A stretch of DNA of 64,000 nt from Diploptera punctata (taxonomy: Eukaryota; Arthropoda; Insecta; Blattodea; Blaberidae). The stretch spans positions 1 to 64,000 of the forward strand of contig JASPKZ010004953.1 in the NCBI GenBank assembly GCA_030220185.1. Direction: 5' to 3'. Positions within the stretch are counted from its first letter, which is position 1, and every line of letters starts with the position of its first letter. The translations under genes and the position numbers were made by a program. Under the pieces are notes generated by a model that did not search any database, had not been told where the DNA came from, and worked only from the letters and a program-made list of their open reading frames with translations. Of the stretch, positions 11,310-22,894 are shown in pieces.

Positions 11310-11935
11310 TATAAGTGGGTCCTGGGTGGTTTAGATTCACAATTGGTCCCTCTAAAACCATTAGGTGTAAGAGTTCACCTGAAGTGAAAATTTAAAAATT
11401 GCTCTAGCGGTCACAGTTTTCGATGTTTCATAACAAAGCTCAGTACATCCTGTTAAAATAAGCTGAGATAGGTATTATTAAAAAATTAGCGAAATCTGAC
11501 AATTAGAAGTGGAGGTTTACCTGAAACCCGAAATTAAAAACTGCCGAAACGACTTGACTGATTTTGATGAAATTTTTTCTGTGTGTTTGAGTGGATCCCT
11601 GTATGGTTTAGATTCACAATTGGTCCCTCTAAAACCATTAGGTGTAGGAGTTCACCTGAAGTGAAAATTTAAAAATTGCTCTAGCGGTCACCATTTTCGA
11701 TGTTTCAAAACGAAACTCAGTAGGCCTATATCCTATTAAAATAAACCGAGGTAGGTATTATCCAAAAATGAGTGAAATGTAACAATTAGAAGTGGAGGTT
11801 TACGTGAAATCCGAAATTAAAAACTGGCTAGCAACCATAATGTTTGGTTCATCTCAGCTTATTACATACAATGTAATTAACCTTTAATATTTCATTTGTT
11901 TAGGCGTAGCAACACACGACGGGTATTAGCTAGTG
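11305..11935 (+). mobile_element. Helitron-like repeat with internal 280-bp units
   Basis: A block starting GGTTTAGATTCACAATTGG repeats at about 11320 and 11601. The element closes with AACACACGACGGGTATTAGC followed by TAGT, resembling Helitron 3' ends (short hairpin then CTAG-like terminus). Similar ends occur near 12690, 15520 and 21850. No Rep/helicase coding sequence, so non-autonomous if Helitron at all. Confidence 0.5.
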
Positions 11936-11996
11936 TCGAATATTGTAATGTACAATATATATATATAATTCTACTGTAGACGTGTTTGTCACTGAA
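11735..11996. repeat. segmental duplication, copy 1
   Basis: About 260 bases from GGTAGGTATTATCCAAAAAT to GTTTGTCACTGAACA recur nearly unchanged at 12513-12786, apart from the length of the AT microsatellite. Confidence 0.9.
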
Positions 11997-12249
11997 CATT
12001 TGTTGGCGCATGCACGTGGTGTCTGCCTGGGACTTAAAAAAATTTCTCACTGCGTTGAACGGAAACTTTAACCTATATTTTAAGAATACTTGAAGGAGAT
12101 GGAAATAAATATTTGTGTTGTATATATTTCTGATTGAAAAATTGCAAGAAATATATGGATAAATAAGTGGAAAACTTTGAAGTCAGTATAAATAACTTGC
12201 TAAACTCCATTACTTGTTATAATTCTTACGTCAGACTGTTTTTTTTTTT

Positions 12250-12490
12250 GGCTCAACTGCACTTCTACTAGTGCTTGATTTTTCAGTTATATTGTTGTAA
12301 ACTATAGCTCTCCTGTATTTACTAACATTATTTAATATTTTTAATTTTTTCAAACAATTTTAAAACATTATTAGACAATTTTGAAGTATTTATTTAAATA
12401 TGCAAATCACAATATTATGACACTATATTGTGATGCTAACTGCTATTTTCTCCACAGAATATATTACTTAGTCTATGATTTTTCTATATA
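12250..12490 (-). mobile_element. half copy of the 8.6-kb TIR element
   Basis: The left end CTCAACTGCACTTCTACTAG is the right terminus of the TIR element in reverse. Homology runs to about 12489 and stops at the element's middle. It lies between the two halves of the segmental duplication. Confidence 0.7.
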
Positions 12491-12512
12491 AAATTGTTAA
12501 CGTTTTATGGGT

Positions 12513-12712
12513 AGGTATTATCCAAAAATGAGTGAAATGTAACAATTAGAAGTGGAGGTTTACGTGAAATCCAAAATTAAAAACTGGCTAGCAACCATAA
12601 TGTTTGGTTCATCTCAGCTTAATTACATACAATGTAATTAACCTTTAATATTTCATTTGTTTAGGCGTAGCAACACACGACAGGTATTAGCTAGTGTCGA
12701 ATATTGTAATGT

Positions 12713-12757
<45 letters not shown>

Positions 12758-12786
12758 CTACTGTAGACGTGTTTGTCACTGAACAC
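12513..12786. repeat. segmental duplication, copy 2
   Basis: Second copy of 11735-11996, offset by about 780 bases, with an expanded AT repeat at 12717-12754. Confidence 0.9.
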
Positions 12787-13340
12787 CTCCTAAAAGACTG
12801 AACCGATTTTGATTAAATTTGTTTGTGTGTGTGTGTGTGTCTGATTGGGTCATTCGATGATTTAGATTCACAATTGGACCCACTAAAACCATTAGGTGTA
12901 GGAGTGCACCTGAAGCAAAAAATAAAAAATGGCTCTAGCGATCACATTTTTCGATGTTTCACAACAAAACTCAGTATACCCTATTAAAATAAACCGAAGT
13001 AGGTATTAACAAAAAAATTAGCGAAATCCGACAATTAGAAGTGGAGGTTTACTTGAAATCCGAAATTAAAACCTGCCTGAAGGACCGGACCGATTTTAAT
13101 ATATTTGTGTGTGTTTGAGTGTGTCCCTGGATGCTTTAGATTCACAATTGGACTCAGTAGGTGGCGCTGCGATCGGATTATAGGATTTTTTATGTCAGAT
13201 ATGTAGTCATCTGCATTATCGTCATATTCTAATCGACAACAATGTGACATCATCATGTCCGCTTCTTGAGCCACAACAGATTGCAATGAGGAGTTTTCTT
13301 GCGAACTTATTTGATAATATCTAATAATGTATTTATTAGT
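12787..13340 (+). mobile_element. further Helitron-like repeat units
   Basis: Two more units with TTTAGATTCACAATTGGAC occur at 12860 and 13138. From 13150 a different block (GTAGGTGGCGCTGCGATCGG) begins that recurs at 14270-14420 and 21598-21860. Confidence 0.5.
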
Positions 13341-13579
13341 GAATTTTATGGTAAATAAATAATAGTTTTAAAAAACTAAAACAACACGATTTATTAGAAA
13401 ACCGAACTAAAAAATGAAAAATAATTTTAATTTCCAACATGCTTGGGATAAATAATTTTACCATCAAAAGCGTTTTTAGTTTTAATATTTTACAGAATAA
13501 GATAAAAATGTAAATATCTTTAAATTCGATTCTATTGTAGTATGAGCTGAAAGTAATACTCTTCTAAAAAAAGCTCTCA

Positions 13580-14490
13580 GCCGGATTTGAAACAGCGACC
13601 TATGGATTACAGAAATTATATACCACTAGAGTGTACCGCTCTACCAACTGAGCTCTTACAACGATTGACTAAAAAGTCGACAAGTCCGCAACCTATTATA
13701 CCAGTTTTCATTTTTTTTTATTTTCTGATGATTCTGGCCAGGATTCTAGAAACAAAATATGAAATTATTGTATTGTCACGGGTCCTTTACAAGTACACAA
13801 AGTTTCAAGTCGATCCAATGTTTCTAAGTGGGTGAAAATCGTGTTCAAAAATTCCGTTACAAAGATACTTTTTTTGATTTTCTGATGATTCTGGCCATGA
13901 TTTTAGAAACAAAATATGAAATTATTATATTGTCACGGGTCTTTTACAAGTATGCAAAGTTTCAAGTCGATCCAATGATTTTAAGTGTGTGAAAATCGCG
14001 TTAAAAGATTCAGTTACATAGATACAGGTCAAGCTAATATAAAGCGTGTAAAAAAGTATAACACAATAACAAAACGAAAAGCTTGAAATGTCAAACTCAA
14101 TGTTAAAAATATCACTTAGTATATGGTTTATCGATAATTCAAATATCGAGAAAACGTTTTAAGAACCCGTTAACAGCAGGCAAGCAAACGTTCGGGCAGG
14201 ACGTATTCTTTTACGGATAATTAACAATAACTAGCTCATTTATTCCAAGAAGATCGGGATAAGTAGATGGATATATTCCGCGCGACAACAATGTGACATC
14301 ATCATGCGCACTTCTTGAGCCACAACAGATGGCAGTGAGAGGTTTTCTTGCGAACTTACTTAAAAATATCTAATTCCGTCTTGATTAGTGAATTTTATGA
14401 TAAAAAAGTAGCACACTTATATTGTCTGGCCATGACACGGGAATTGAACTTCGGGCAGGTTAACCTCTGTCGGGTACGCTACTCTATATC
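13580..14490 (+). repeat. repeat mosaic with a 150-bp tandem pair
   Basis: TTTTCTGATGATTCTGGCCA opens two similar units at about 13720 and 13873. A tRNA-like patch lies at 13585-13660 on the minus strand. The block from 14270 repeats 13200-13320 and ends with a TCGGGTACGCTA terminus. All non-coding. Confidence 0.55.
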
Positions 14491-14546
14491 TATATATATG
14501 TGTGTGTTATAATTAAATGTTTAACATTGAGCAATGCAAGCTTAAT

Positions 14547-14923
14547 ATGGTATGATAAGAAAAATAAATGCCTGGACGGGATTCGAACCCGGAACTCTGA
14601 GTCTGTACCTCAGCGTGTTATCCATTACACCACCAGGCGAATCCAATTCAAACACTTATTTTTCTTACTTATGTATTACATTCTCCATTATTACTAGATG
14701 TCGCGAGAACTCGGTCTTCACTGCCATTTAGTAGCTGACTATAACAAGTAAGCAAGTTCTCGCGATATCTAGTAAGAATGGAGAATATAATACATATATA
14801 AGAAAAATAAGTATTTGAATTGGATTCGCCTGGTGGTGTAATGGATAACACGCTGAGGTACAGACTCAGAGTTCCGGGTTCAAATCCCGTCCAGGCATTT
14901 ATTTTTCTTATCATACCATATAT
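14547..14923. mobile_element. tRNA-containing foldback, 377 bp
   Basis: The arms (about 14547-14718 and 14755-14923) are near-perfect inverted repeats. Each contains a tRNA-like unit; on the + strand it runs from GCCTGGTGGTGTAATGG to GTCCAGGCA (14827-14898). Its acceptor and T arms pair almost fully and the anticodon stem CTGAG/CTCAG pairs perfectly around loop GTACAGA. The implied anticodon ACA is not a normal eukaryotic one, so these are SINE-type relics, not working tRNA genes. Confidence 0.8.
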
Positions 14924-15534
14924 ATATATATATATATGTTTGTCCTTATGCGCTTCCATACCGTTCATCCGATTGTGATGGGGTTTTTTTTTTTTACAAG
15001 ATGTTCGAGAGTTTCGCGGGAAGGTTTTAGGCTATAAGAAAGATGTAATACTCAACTCCTTCACCCTTAAAAATCGCCCTTTGTAGAGAAAAACGATTTT
15101 CTTTTTAGCCTTTTGGACGCTGAAATGGCTTACGCTGTCTAAACCATAACATACACACCAAAATAATGTACACAGAAGAAGTTCGCGGCAGCATATGTCT
15201 GTCTTTTACGGATAACTCACAAATAACTATTTTTATCTTTCAGCTCATTGAAGCCAAGAAGATCGGGATGGCTTGATTCCCGGGCAAGCGGAACTGTGCA
15301 CAGCGGGTATTCTTTTACGGATAACTCACAATAACCATTTTGTCTTTCAGCTCATTTATGTCAAGAAGATCGGGATTATTAGATTCCTGGCCAATGCCGT
15401 GACCAGCACGGGATATCTAAAAATAATTACGATATAAATTTATAATTATTTTTCTTTTTACTTATTCAACCAAATATAAAAAAACACATTTAATTTATTT
15501 AGGCGTAACAAACGCACGCCGGGTATTAGTTAAT
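14924..15534 (+). mobile_element. Helitron-like non-autonomous element
   Basis: It starts after an AT repeat with GTTTGTCCTTATGCGCTTCC and ends ACGCACGCCGGGTATTAGTT. The layout resembles non-autonomous insect Helitrons known to me, but no helicase is encoded and the assignment rests on end motifs alone. Confidence 0.4.
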
Positions 15535-16974
15535 TGTTTATAAAACAATGGAAAAACAAATGGGCAGAAATTACTTACATTTGCGTCAAATTACATAATA
15601 ATGTAATAATTTAGAGTTTTACATGATCATGTTTTCTTTGCGGTCCGGAACATTTAAATAACTGGCAGAGGAAATTGTTTTGTCAATTATAAACTAATAT
15701 AATCCTCCCATTTTTCAAAATTATGCCGGGTGGGCAAATAATAATAATATACCTCCTTGTTTGAGCACCAAAGAAGACTCCAGATGCGACTCTCACCACC
15801 ATACACCTTCGTTATACACCTTTCATTAAACACCAACTTCACACCAACACAACACAGCCATGGTTAACATCAAATCCCTAACTTAAACTCCCCCTTTTCG
15901 GCCTTAATTTCAAAATTAGCGGGACTAAAAGACAATGTCTTGGAACCCGCGGATGGCTAATAGACAATTAGACCATCCAAAAGGTAAGCTGTAGCCGCAG
16001 CTGGTATTTATCAGTTGCCGCATTCAGCATATACCATTCTTGGCATTCTTGGCATTTTGTCAATTTAAGGTTATACTATTCCGGCTTTGCCGTAAGACAC
16101 TTGATTGAACAAGACTATGATGGTTTTGTTAGAATTGGCACTTGATATCAGCGAGTCCCAAATAGTAAAATTGACATTGCTTTATAAATTATTAATTTAT
16201 GGACTCATGTTTGATGGGACTAAATAAACATAATAATATCCAGTAAGAAAGAATACAAAATGCTAAGGAATGCCATTTTTTCCGCGATAGTGCGTTTAGT
16301 CGTACTTACAGCAATGGCAACCATGATTCAAAGTTTAACATCCTACATTTCGGGGTTGCCAACCTAAATAACTATACTGTAATAAAAATAACTATACGGT
16401 AATATTACATATTACAAACACGCGTGTGGGAAGTAAAACTGCCCTTTATGCATACTACATACAATGTATATACAAAAAATATCCAAAAGGTAGAGTTAAT
16501 ATATATTATATGAAACAAATCACTGCATTTTAAATGAACTGAACTTTATTTGAAACAATATAAAACAATAAATGCGTTCTTGTCTCCATTTTTATCACTA
16601 ATTGGTCTCATGGCCTCCTGTAGTTTCAACTAATAAAAATTGTCCACACTGTTAACGTTGGTCAATTGTTTATAATGAAACAAATATTTCCAACAAAGGT
16701 GTTATTTTACTTTTATTTATTATTTTGAAAACACCATCGCGCAACAAATAATGTACAACGCATGTTGTGAAATGTTTTACAAAATCTTGGAAATTAAAAA
16801 CTTCGCTATCGTTCGCTTTTTAAATATTTTCCTCGATTCTGTAAAAACTACTTCCCAACTTAGCATCATAAGATACTATTTCAATAAATACATTTAAATT
16901 GAAAATATCCGACACGTGAAACAGAAGCCAGATTGTACAAAACACTAATTAAATTAGTGTTAACTTAGAGGAGT
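15535..16974. other. no gene recognised
   Basis: Low-complexity and unassigned sequence. 15760-15900 is C-rich and 16080-16880 has no match elsewhere in the window. No ORF of interest. Confidence 0.4.
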
Positions 16975-17360
16975 GAAACCTGGGCTCTGACTGAACATGA
17001 CAAATCTCAACTGGCTGCTTTTGAAAGAAAGATACTCAGAAGGATATATGGACCTATTAAGGAAATTGGAGAGTTGTGAATGAGATGTAACAGGGTTTTA
17101 TATGAGTTGTATAATCATAAGATATCATTACAGATATTAAAGTAAACCGACTAAGATGGGCAGGACATGCGCAGAGAATTACCAAAATTAAGTTGAAGAA
17201 TTATAGATGATAGGCCAGAAGGAAGACAGAGAACTGGAAGAGCGAATTCGAGATGGATGCATGGAGAACTACAGGATGTCAAATCTTTAAAACTCAAGAA
17301 TTGGTGGACGGTTGCCAGAGATAGAGAAGGCAGGAGAAAAATTATGAATTGAAAGAAAAC
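16975..17360 (+). pseudogene. RTE-type C-terminus, third subfamily (RTE5)
   Basis: In broken frames the + strand encodes [20 protein letters not shown], an RLRWAGHAQR-like stretch and GRQRTGRANSRWMHG, the usual tail of RTE-type polyproteins. Frameshifts and stops are frequent. Confidence 0.65.
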
Positions 17361-17556
17361 AAATAAAAATCCAAGAAATATAAAAACTTGTAAAAAATCT
17401 TCTAATATAGTAAGGAGTGTCAGGTGATAGAAAACTACTCAAAATAATGACAGACACAACAAGAAAAATTCACCCCGTACTGGACACAAACCTAGGATTC
17501 TGGATATGTCATATGGACTAAGATGTCAGACAGTTTATTGATTAAAAAACCTAACG

Positions 17557-18345
17557 TTACACAAAACTATTGAGTAACACTAAGAAATTAGGACTGGAAG
17601 TAAATATCAATAAAACTAAATATATGGTCACACGTAGAAATTCATTAAATAATGGAAATGGACAGCTAATGACAAATGAGGGAAATTTTGAGGAAGTGGC
17701 TGAATTCAAATACCTAGGAACAATAATCACAAATAGGAATGAGATGCACAAAGAAATTAAACATAGGCTCAATTCTGGAAATGCATGCTATTATGCATTG
17801 CAGAGACTCTTGATGTCCCAACTCCTTTCAAAAAACGTTAAACTGAAAATATATAAAACTATTATTCTACCAGTTATATTATATGGGTGCGAAACATGGA
17901 CTCTTACTTTAAGGGAGGAAAGGAGATTACAAGTATTTGAGAATAAAGTACTCAGGAAAATTTTTGGACCAAAGAGAGATGAACAGACAGGTGAATGGAG
18001 AAGACTACATAACAATGAACTACATGGTCTTTATAGAAGCCAGATATAATAAGAACAGTTATGTCTCGTAGACTGCGATGGGCAGGACATGTTGCACGTA
18101 TGGCGAATGAAAGAATTGCATGGAAGCTTTTTGTAGGAAAGCCAGAGGGAAAACGCCCAGTTGGTAGACCAAGAATGAGGTGGGAGAATAACATTAACTA
18201 TGATTTGAGGGAAGTAGATTATACAGGGAACAATTGGAAAGCATTAGCTCAGGATAGGGATGTATGGAGAGCTTATGTCCGCGCGGTCATGAACCTACGG
18301 ATTCGATAGTGCCAGTAAGTAAGTAAGTAAGTAAGTATAGCGCTA
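17557..18345 (+). pseudogene. RTE1 reverse transcriptase C-terminal region
   Basis: Best RTE1 copy. One frame (17570-18049) carries LEVNINKTKYM, FKYLGTIITN and LYGCETWTL, the thumb and connection region after the FADD box, which is itself missing. After a stop a second frame (18061-18309) has RLRWAGHVARM and KRPVGRPRMRWENN. The 3' end is a GTAAGTAAG repeat. 5'-truncated, with the frame broken once near 18050. Confidence 0.85.
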
Positions 18346-18429
18346 ACATCGTTCTTAGAAAAGTACGTGTCTATACTCACACAATTTCACCGCACTTCCC
18401 TCCCACTGCCTCAAACAGCAGCCACAGTA

Positions 18430-18432
18430 ACT

Positions 18433-18481
<49 letters not shown>

Positions 18482-18668
18482 TATTTATTCTGGCAGAGTT
18501 AAGGCCATAAGGCCCTCTCTTCCACTCAACCAGTACAAATACAAATAAATATTCGACAAATATAGATATACACTATACTAATTATAAACACTTAAAGATA
18601 CAATAAATGTAACAATGTAAATGTCATGTACAAACAACATTTTATAGGGTAATAACAATAATGATACG

Positions 18669-18742
<74 letters not shown>

Positions 18743-18970
18743 TAATAATAATAATATAATATAATATGATACACTATACGGGAAACACCAATTAATATAT
18801 ATATCTTACACTGGATAATAATGAAGTCGAGTTTAGAGCAAATATAAACTTAGATTTCTTTTAAAAGATGCCAATGTCCGGCAGCCCCTTATTTCTTGTG
18901 GTAGGGAATTCCAGTTGCGAGAAGTGGAGATGGTATATGACATGGAGTGATGTGATGTCCTATGTTGCGG
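18430..18970 (-). mobile_element. CR1/L2-like 3' UTR with AAT repeats
   Basis: On the minus strand the element ends GGCCTTATGGCCTTAACTCT followed by an ATT repeat (18434-18477), typical of arthropod CR1/L2-type elements. A second AAT microsatellite lies at 18670-18772; the Ile/Leu-rich ORF across it is an artefact. Confidence 0.7.
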
Positions 18971-20030
18971 TATATTAAAGTAAGAGACTATGTTGTGATC
19001 TTGTGTTTAAGTTATGGTTTGAGGATAGATACTGGAAACGGGATGATAAATAATTGGGAATCGAGGTATGTAGGATCTTAAATAGGAGAATTAGACAGTG
19101 CGATTTTCTTCTCTCTTTTAGATGTAGCCATGACAATTCGTGGAATAATGGAGAAATGTGATCGTATTTTCGAACATTAAATATGAATCTGATACACATA
19201 TTATGGACACGCTGCAGTTTGTCCGACAATCCGTCACTTATGTCAGTTAGTAGAACGTCACAGTAGTCAAAATGCGCATCACTAAAGTTTGGATTAAAAT
19301 TCTTTTAAGAGTTGTAGGAAGAAAATGTTTAAGTCGCTTTAGGAATGCATTATGGAGAAGATCCTTTTAGATGTTTGTTTTACTTGCACATGCCAATTTA
19401 AATTAGAATCTAAGTAAAATCCCAAGTTTTTAACGACGTCGGTATAAGGAATTTGTTCATTATCTAATATGACAGCCGGCATATTGCCATTGTTTATGAG
19501 GTGTAATAGCCTTGGATGTCCGATAATTATTGCTTGCGTTTTGTTTGCATTTAGTTTCAGCCCATATTGTCTGGACCATAAAGATATATGCCTGAGGTCA
19601 GTGTTTATTTTGTCAATATATTCATTAATTTCGTCCGGCCTAAAGTGTGTGTAAATCTGTAGGTCGTCGGCGTAAAGATGATGCTTGCAGTTTTGTAGTT
19701 TCTTGGTCACGTCATTAATATAAATCGAGAAGAGAAGAGGAGCGAGGACGCCGCCTTGAGGTACCCCTTTCCTCACCAAGCGCCAGGAAGAAATGCGATT
19801 ATTAACAGAAACTGATTGCTGACGATTAGTGAGGTAAGATGCAAACCAATCAAGGCAGTTTTCCGACAGATGTGTCTTTAGTCTCGCTAGCATTAAGTCT
19901 ATATCTACTGTGTCAAAGGCTTTGCTGTAGTCGAGTAGGACTATTGCGGTGAGTTTGCTTTTGTCCATTGAGTCTCTTATGTCCTCTACAATGTCAAGTA
20001 ACTTACCGAGTAGGGATGTTGCCAAACAGT
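18971..20030 (-). pseudogene. CR1/L2-type reverse transcriptase, 5'-truncated
   Basis: An ORF of 228 codons (20025 to 19339) has VLLDYSKAFDTVD, the GVPQGGVLAPLLFSIYIND box and the catalytic YADD at residues 118-121. A frameshift near 19300 leads into the C-terminal part (DKLQRVHNMCIRFIFNVRK, then LHLKERR). The N-terminal endonuclease and ORF1 are absent. The NACIRFIF/LHLKERR tail points to the CR1/L2/Jockey group, not RTE. Confidence 0.9.
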
Positions 20031-20185
20031 GTCAGGCTCTTGATTATTGAATAACGTAAGGTCAATTATAACTTCTTCATATTTAATTTAAGTAGGTCTG
20101 ATGACACCGATGTTGACCTCTACGATTAATGGAAATAATTATAATATAGTAGTGTATATATTTTATTGGTTAAAATGGATATTAT

Positions 20186-20396
20186 GTGAAGGGAATCTAC
20201 GTAAGTCATTTTTAAAGACTGTTTAACTTACGCCCCAAATGGGAGCCAATGACCAATCACGTTTCACTGAAGCTTGTTTTACAACCAATTACAGTCGTGT
20301 TTCACCCGATATTTATCAATTAAGTTTATCGTATTAAAGAAAGCCCTTCTTTTTAATATTCTGAACAGGTCATAGCATTATTTTGCAGTCACAGAC
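20186..20396 (+). repeat. dispersed repeat, + copy
   Basis: Contains CCAATGACCAATCACGTTTC and TATTCTGAACAGGT. Its reverse complement is at 45205-45375. MITE-like in size; ends not defined. Confidence 0.65.
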
Positions 20397-20499
20397 TCTC
20401 TAAGAAATGAGTTGAATATAGCAATGACGTACTCGTGGCGGGGAACGGACAGCGTAGGATCGTGATGATACAACCACACACATTTTCGTAACTATTTAC

Positions 20500-20695
20500 A
20501 AATTGTCATACTTACCAACTTTATTGAAGCAGGTGTTGGAAGTGTTCATCTTCGTTGTCCATACATTTTTGACACAACTTTATAAAATTTGTTGTACATA
20601 TTATGGACTGTTGAACGTGATGAAATTTTTACACCCGGGAATCGTGTTTCAAAACGTCTTCGTACTTGGCTGGCAGACTGAGTTAACAAATAAAT
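20500..20695 (-). pseudogene. possible DNA-transposon DNA-binding domain
   Basis: The minus strand encodes RRFETRFPGVKISSRSTVHN in one frame, resembling the DUF4817-type helix-turn-helix at the N-terminus of rosa/mariner-like transposases. Only this fragment is present and the neighbourhood gives no transposase core. Confidence 0.4.
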
Positions 20696-20699
20696 ATTG

Positions 20700-21590
20700 T
20701 TCATAAATAAATACACGTTGTTGAGTAGAAAAAATATTAGCCATTATATAGTTTACACTCATACACACGTGATTCGCTTTACACTTATGTTTTATAAGAT
20801 ACACATTTTAAAATTGAAATAGCTTATACACATGCCATTCAGTTTACATTATACCCACGCCATTCAGTTCACAAGGAAAAGCGATCAAGCACCTTATCTA
20901 CTCGAGGTACACTATCTGACTGTGGCCGTGAACTCGTAAACTGCTGAGTGAGCGCACATTTCAGGTCCCGTGTCTGCACGTGTAAGCCTTCGTTATCGCA
21001 CATCACAAACCCCGCGTCTGGCTTCCACTACTAAACTGATCTCACGTACAAGAATTAAATATTCTCTTGGTATCTTCTTCATTCGTGACTCTAGCTTTTC
21101 ATCTCCTGAACAGACCCCCCTCTCTCCTGATCGTCATTATTAGACGCTCTAATCTGCCTATATAAATTACATAAAAAATGTTGCATTAATATTAAATAAG
21201 CAAGTCATTTTAAAATGTCGTCAATTGAAATAAAATGAACCTCATCTATGATGGCATCTGCTCTTTCAGTTGCCTAATTCATAGGAAACAGATAATGACC
21301 TGTTTGTTTCTCATTATCGCAAAATGCTATTACTTGCCTAATGACATTTATTTCACCGCTCGTGCTGCAGTATTCATGTTGAGTTGAATTGACAACACTG
21401 GAGTGCAAGTGCAACTAATGTCCCGCAAGAATGCTCAAAATTGTCAGTAGTGAGAGGGAAGAAGGAGAGAGATAAAAGAGAGAGAGATATAGGAATGCAG
21501 AGAGGGAAATGGTTTAACGTGGCAGAAAAAGGAAGTATGCTTTAGTTCGCATATCTTACGAGGGCACAGATGCGTTGGTTCAGATTCACA
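20700..21590. other. no gene recognised
   Basis: Includes a moderately GC-rich stretch at 20880-21130 (CCCCGCGTCTGGCTTCCACT). I see no ORF, TSD or promoter that can be supported. Confidence 0.4.
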
Positions 21591-21862
21591 GTTGGATCCG
21601 ATAGGTGGCGCTGTGATCAGGTTATAGGATTTTTTATGTCAGATGTGTAGTCATCTGCATTATCGACATATTCCGCGCGATAACGATGTGATATTATCAT
21701 GCACGCTTCTTGAGCCACATGAGATGGCAGTGAGGAGTTTTATTATGAACTTATAAATTAATAAATTTTATGGTAAAAAAGTAACTTAATTTTTATCGTC
21801 TGGCCATGACATGAGAATTGAACGTTCAGGCAGGACAGCATCTGTCGGGTCCGCTAGTATAT
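21591..21862 (+). mobile_element. Helitron-like repeat, copy of 13150-13320
   Basis: Shares GATAGGTGGCGCTGTGATCA and TCTTGAGCCACA blocks with 13150 and 14270 and ends TCGGGTCCGCTAGT. Non-coding. Confidence 0.5.
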
Positions 21863-21871
21863 ACAGGCTGT

Positions 21872-22161
21872 AACAGGACTCCGCCGACAAAAGTACAGGG
21901 ATGATAGGCCATGCAGAGAAGATAATTTTTTTGAATGAACATATATTCCTAAACATGTCGTTTATGAGTTATGTGCATGTATCAAGGAGCGCGCGCGACG
22001 CACTGGAATCAACCCGTTCGTAGTTTCTGTGCCGTCAGCCCTTATTCTGTCGTAGCAATATGAATTTAAGTTGGTATACGTCTAATTTGCAATTGTTAAT
22101 AAACTGTAAACCTAAGGCTGGTAGGTTTTGTTTGTTGTTGTTTGGAGAATTTAATCAACAC
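21872..22161 (+). mobile_element. 5' part of a possible mariner-like element
   Basis: The segment from GCTGTAACAGGACTCCGCCG to the RTE3 insertion, continuing at 22741-22900, has the look of the 5' end of a rosa/mariner-type transposon. The inferred continuation (CTTGGAGAAACGGTATATAT) is not clearly coding. The assignment is weak. Confidence 0.3.
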
Positions 22162-22174
22162 GTAGTACGAGTTA

Positions 22175-22365
22175 TGGAAGAAAACCGGCTTGCAAAAAGA
22201 GCTAAAGAATATAGGCCAATGGACGGGAGAAGAACAAGAGGAAGACCAGCCAAGAGATGGATAGACAGTGAATGCACATCCACTACGTCTCCTCCGAGGA
22301 GTGATTTTGGAAATAAACAGGATGAAAATCCTACAAATTAAGTTTAAGAAGAATAAGAAGAAGAA
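22175..22365 (+). mobile_element. RTE3 3' end, 191 bp, 13-bp TSD
   Basis: Encodes ENRLAKRAKE and MDGRRTRGRPAKRWIDSE, the basic tail typical of RTE-type ORFs, and ends in AAGAAGAAG. GTAGTACGAGTTA is repeated at 22162-22174 and 22366-22378. A reverse copy lies at 36865-37400. Confidence 0.88.
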
Positions 22366-22378
22366 GTAGTACGAGTTA

Positions 22379-22728
22379 GTCCCGCGCCGTAGCCGAACGG
22401 TTAAGGTAGGAAGCCTTGGCGCAGAGCTACGGGACTTGCGCTGGTTCGAGTCTCCATGGGGGAAGAAATTTTCTCATGGTATTTCGGCCAGTATGGGACC
22501 GGTGCCCACCCAGCATCGTGAGGCAATTGGGTAGCTACAATAAGTAGCGGCTCCAGGTTGAGGAACCAGCTATAACGGCTGGGGGACTCGACATGCTAAC
22601 CACATGTCACCCCTACACTGGCTGTTGATCATCTACCTCTGTGATTGACACATGTGGATGTGAAGGCCAGCAGCCGGCTGGTAAAAGGGTAACCGCTGAA
22701 AAGTGGAAAGACCCTCAATCGAATCGGA
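22379..22728 (+). mobile_element. SINE-A, most complete copy
   Basis: It starts with a tRNA-like head (TCCCGCGCCGTAGCCGAACG, B box GGTTCGAGTCTCC) followed by the SINE-A body. GTAGTACGAGTT occurs just before (22366) and just after (22729), so it integrated at the right TSD of RTE3, leaving three copies of one target. About 350 bases. Confidence 0.9.
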
Positions 22729-22894
22729 GTAGTACGAGTTGCCTGAACTCAGAGACTTATGGTGAGGCGAGAGGAAATGGAATAGTGGCTCGTCGCATGT
22801 ATGAGCAGCCGCGTTCCAACTGGAGACATCCTGTTACATACTACTCGTACATTTGCTGCAATTCATCGACATCTTGGAGAAACGGTATATATTC

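Noticed and set aside
18592..18774. 60-codon ORF rich in Ile and Leu on the minus strand
   Set aside because: It is a translation of an AAT microsatellite in the 3' end of the CR1/L2 element.
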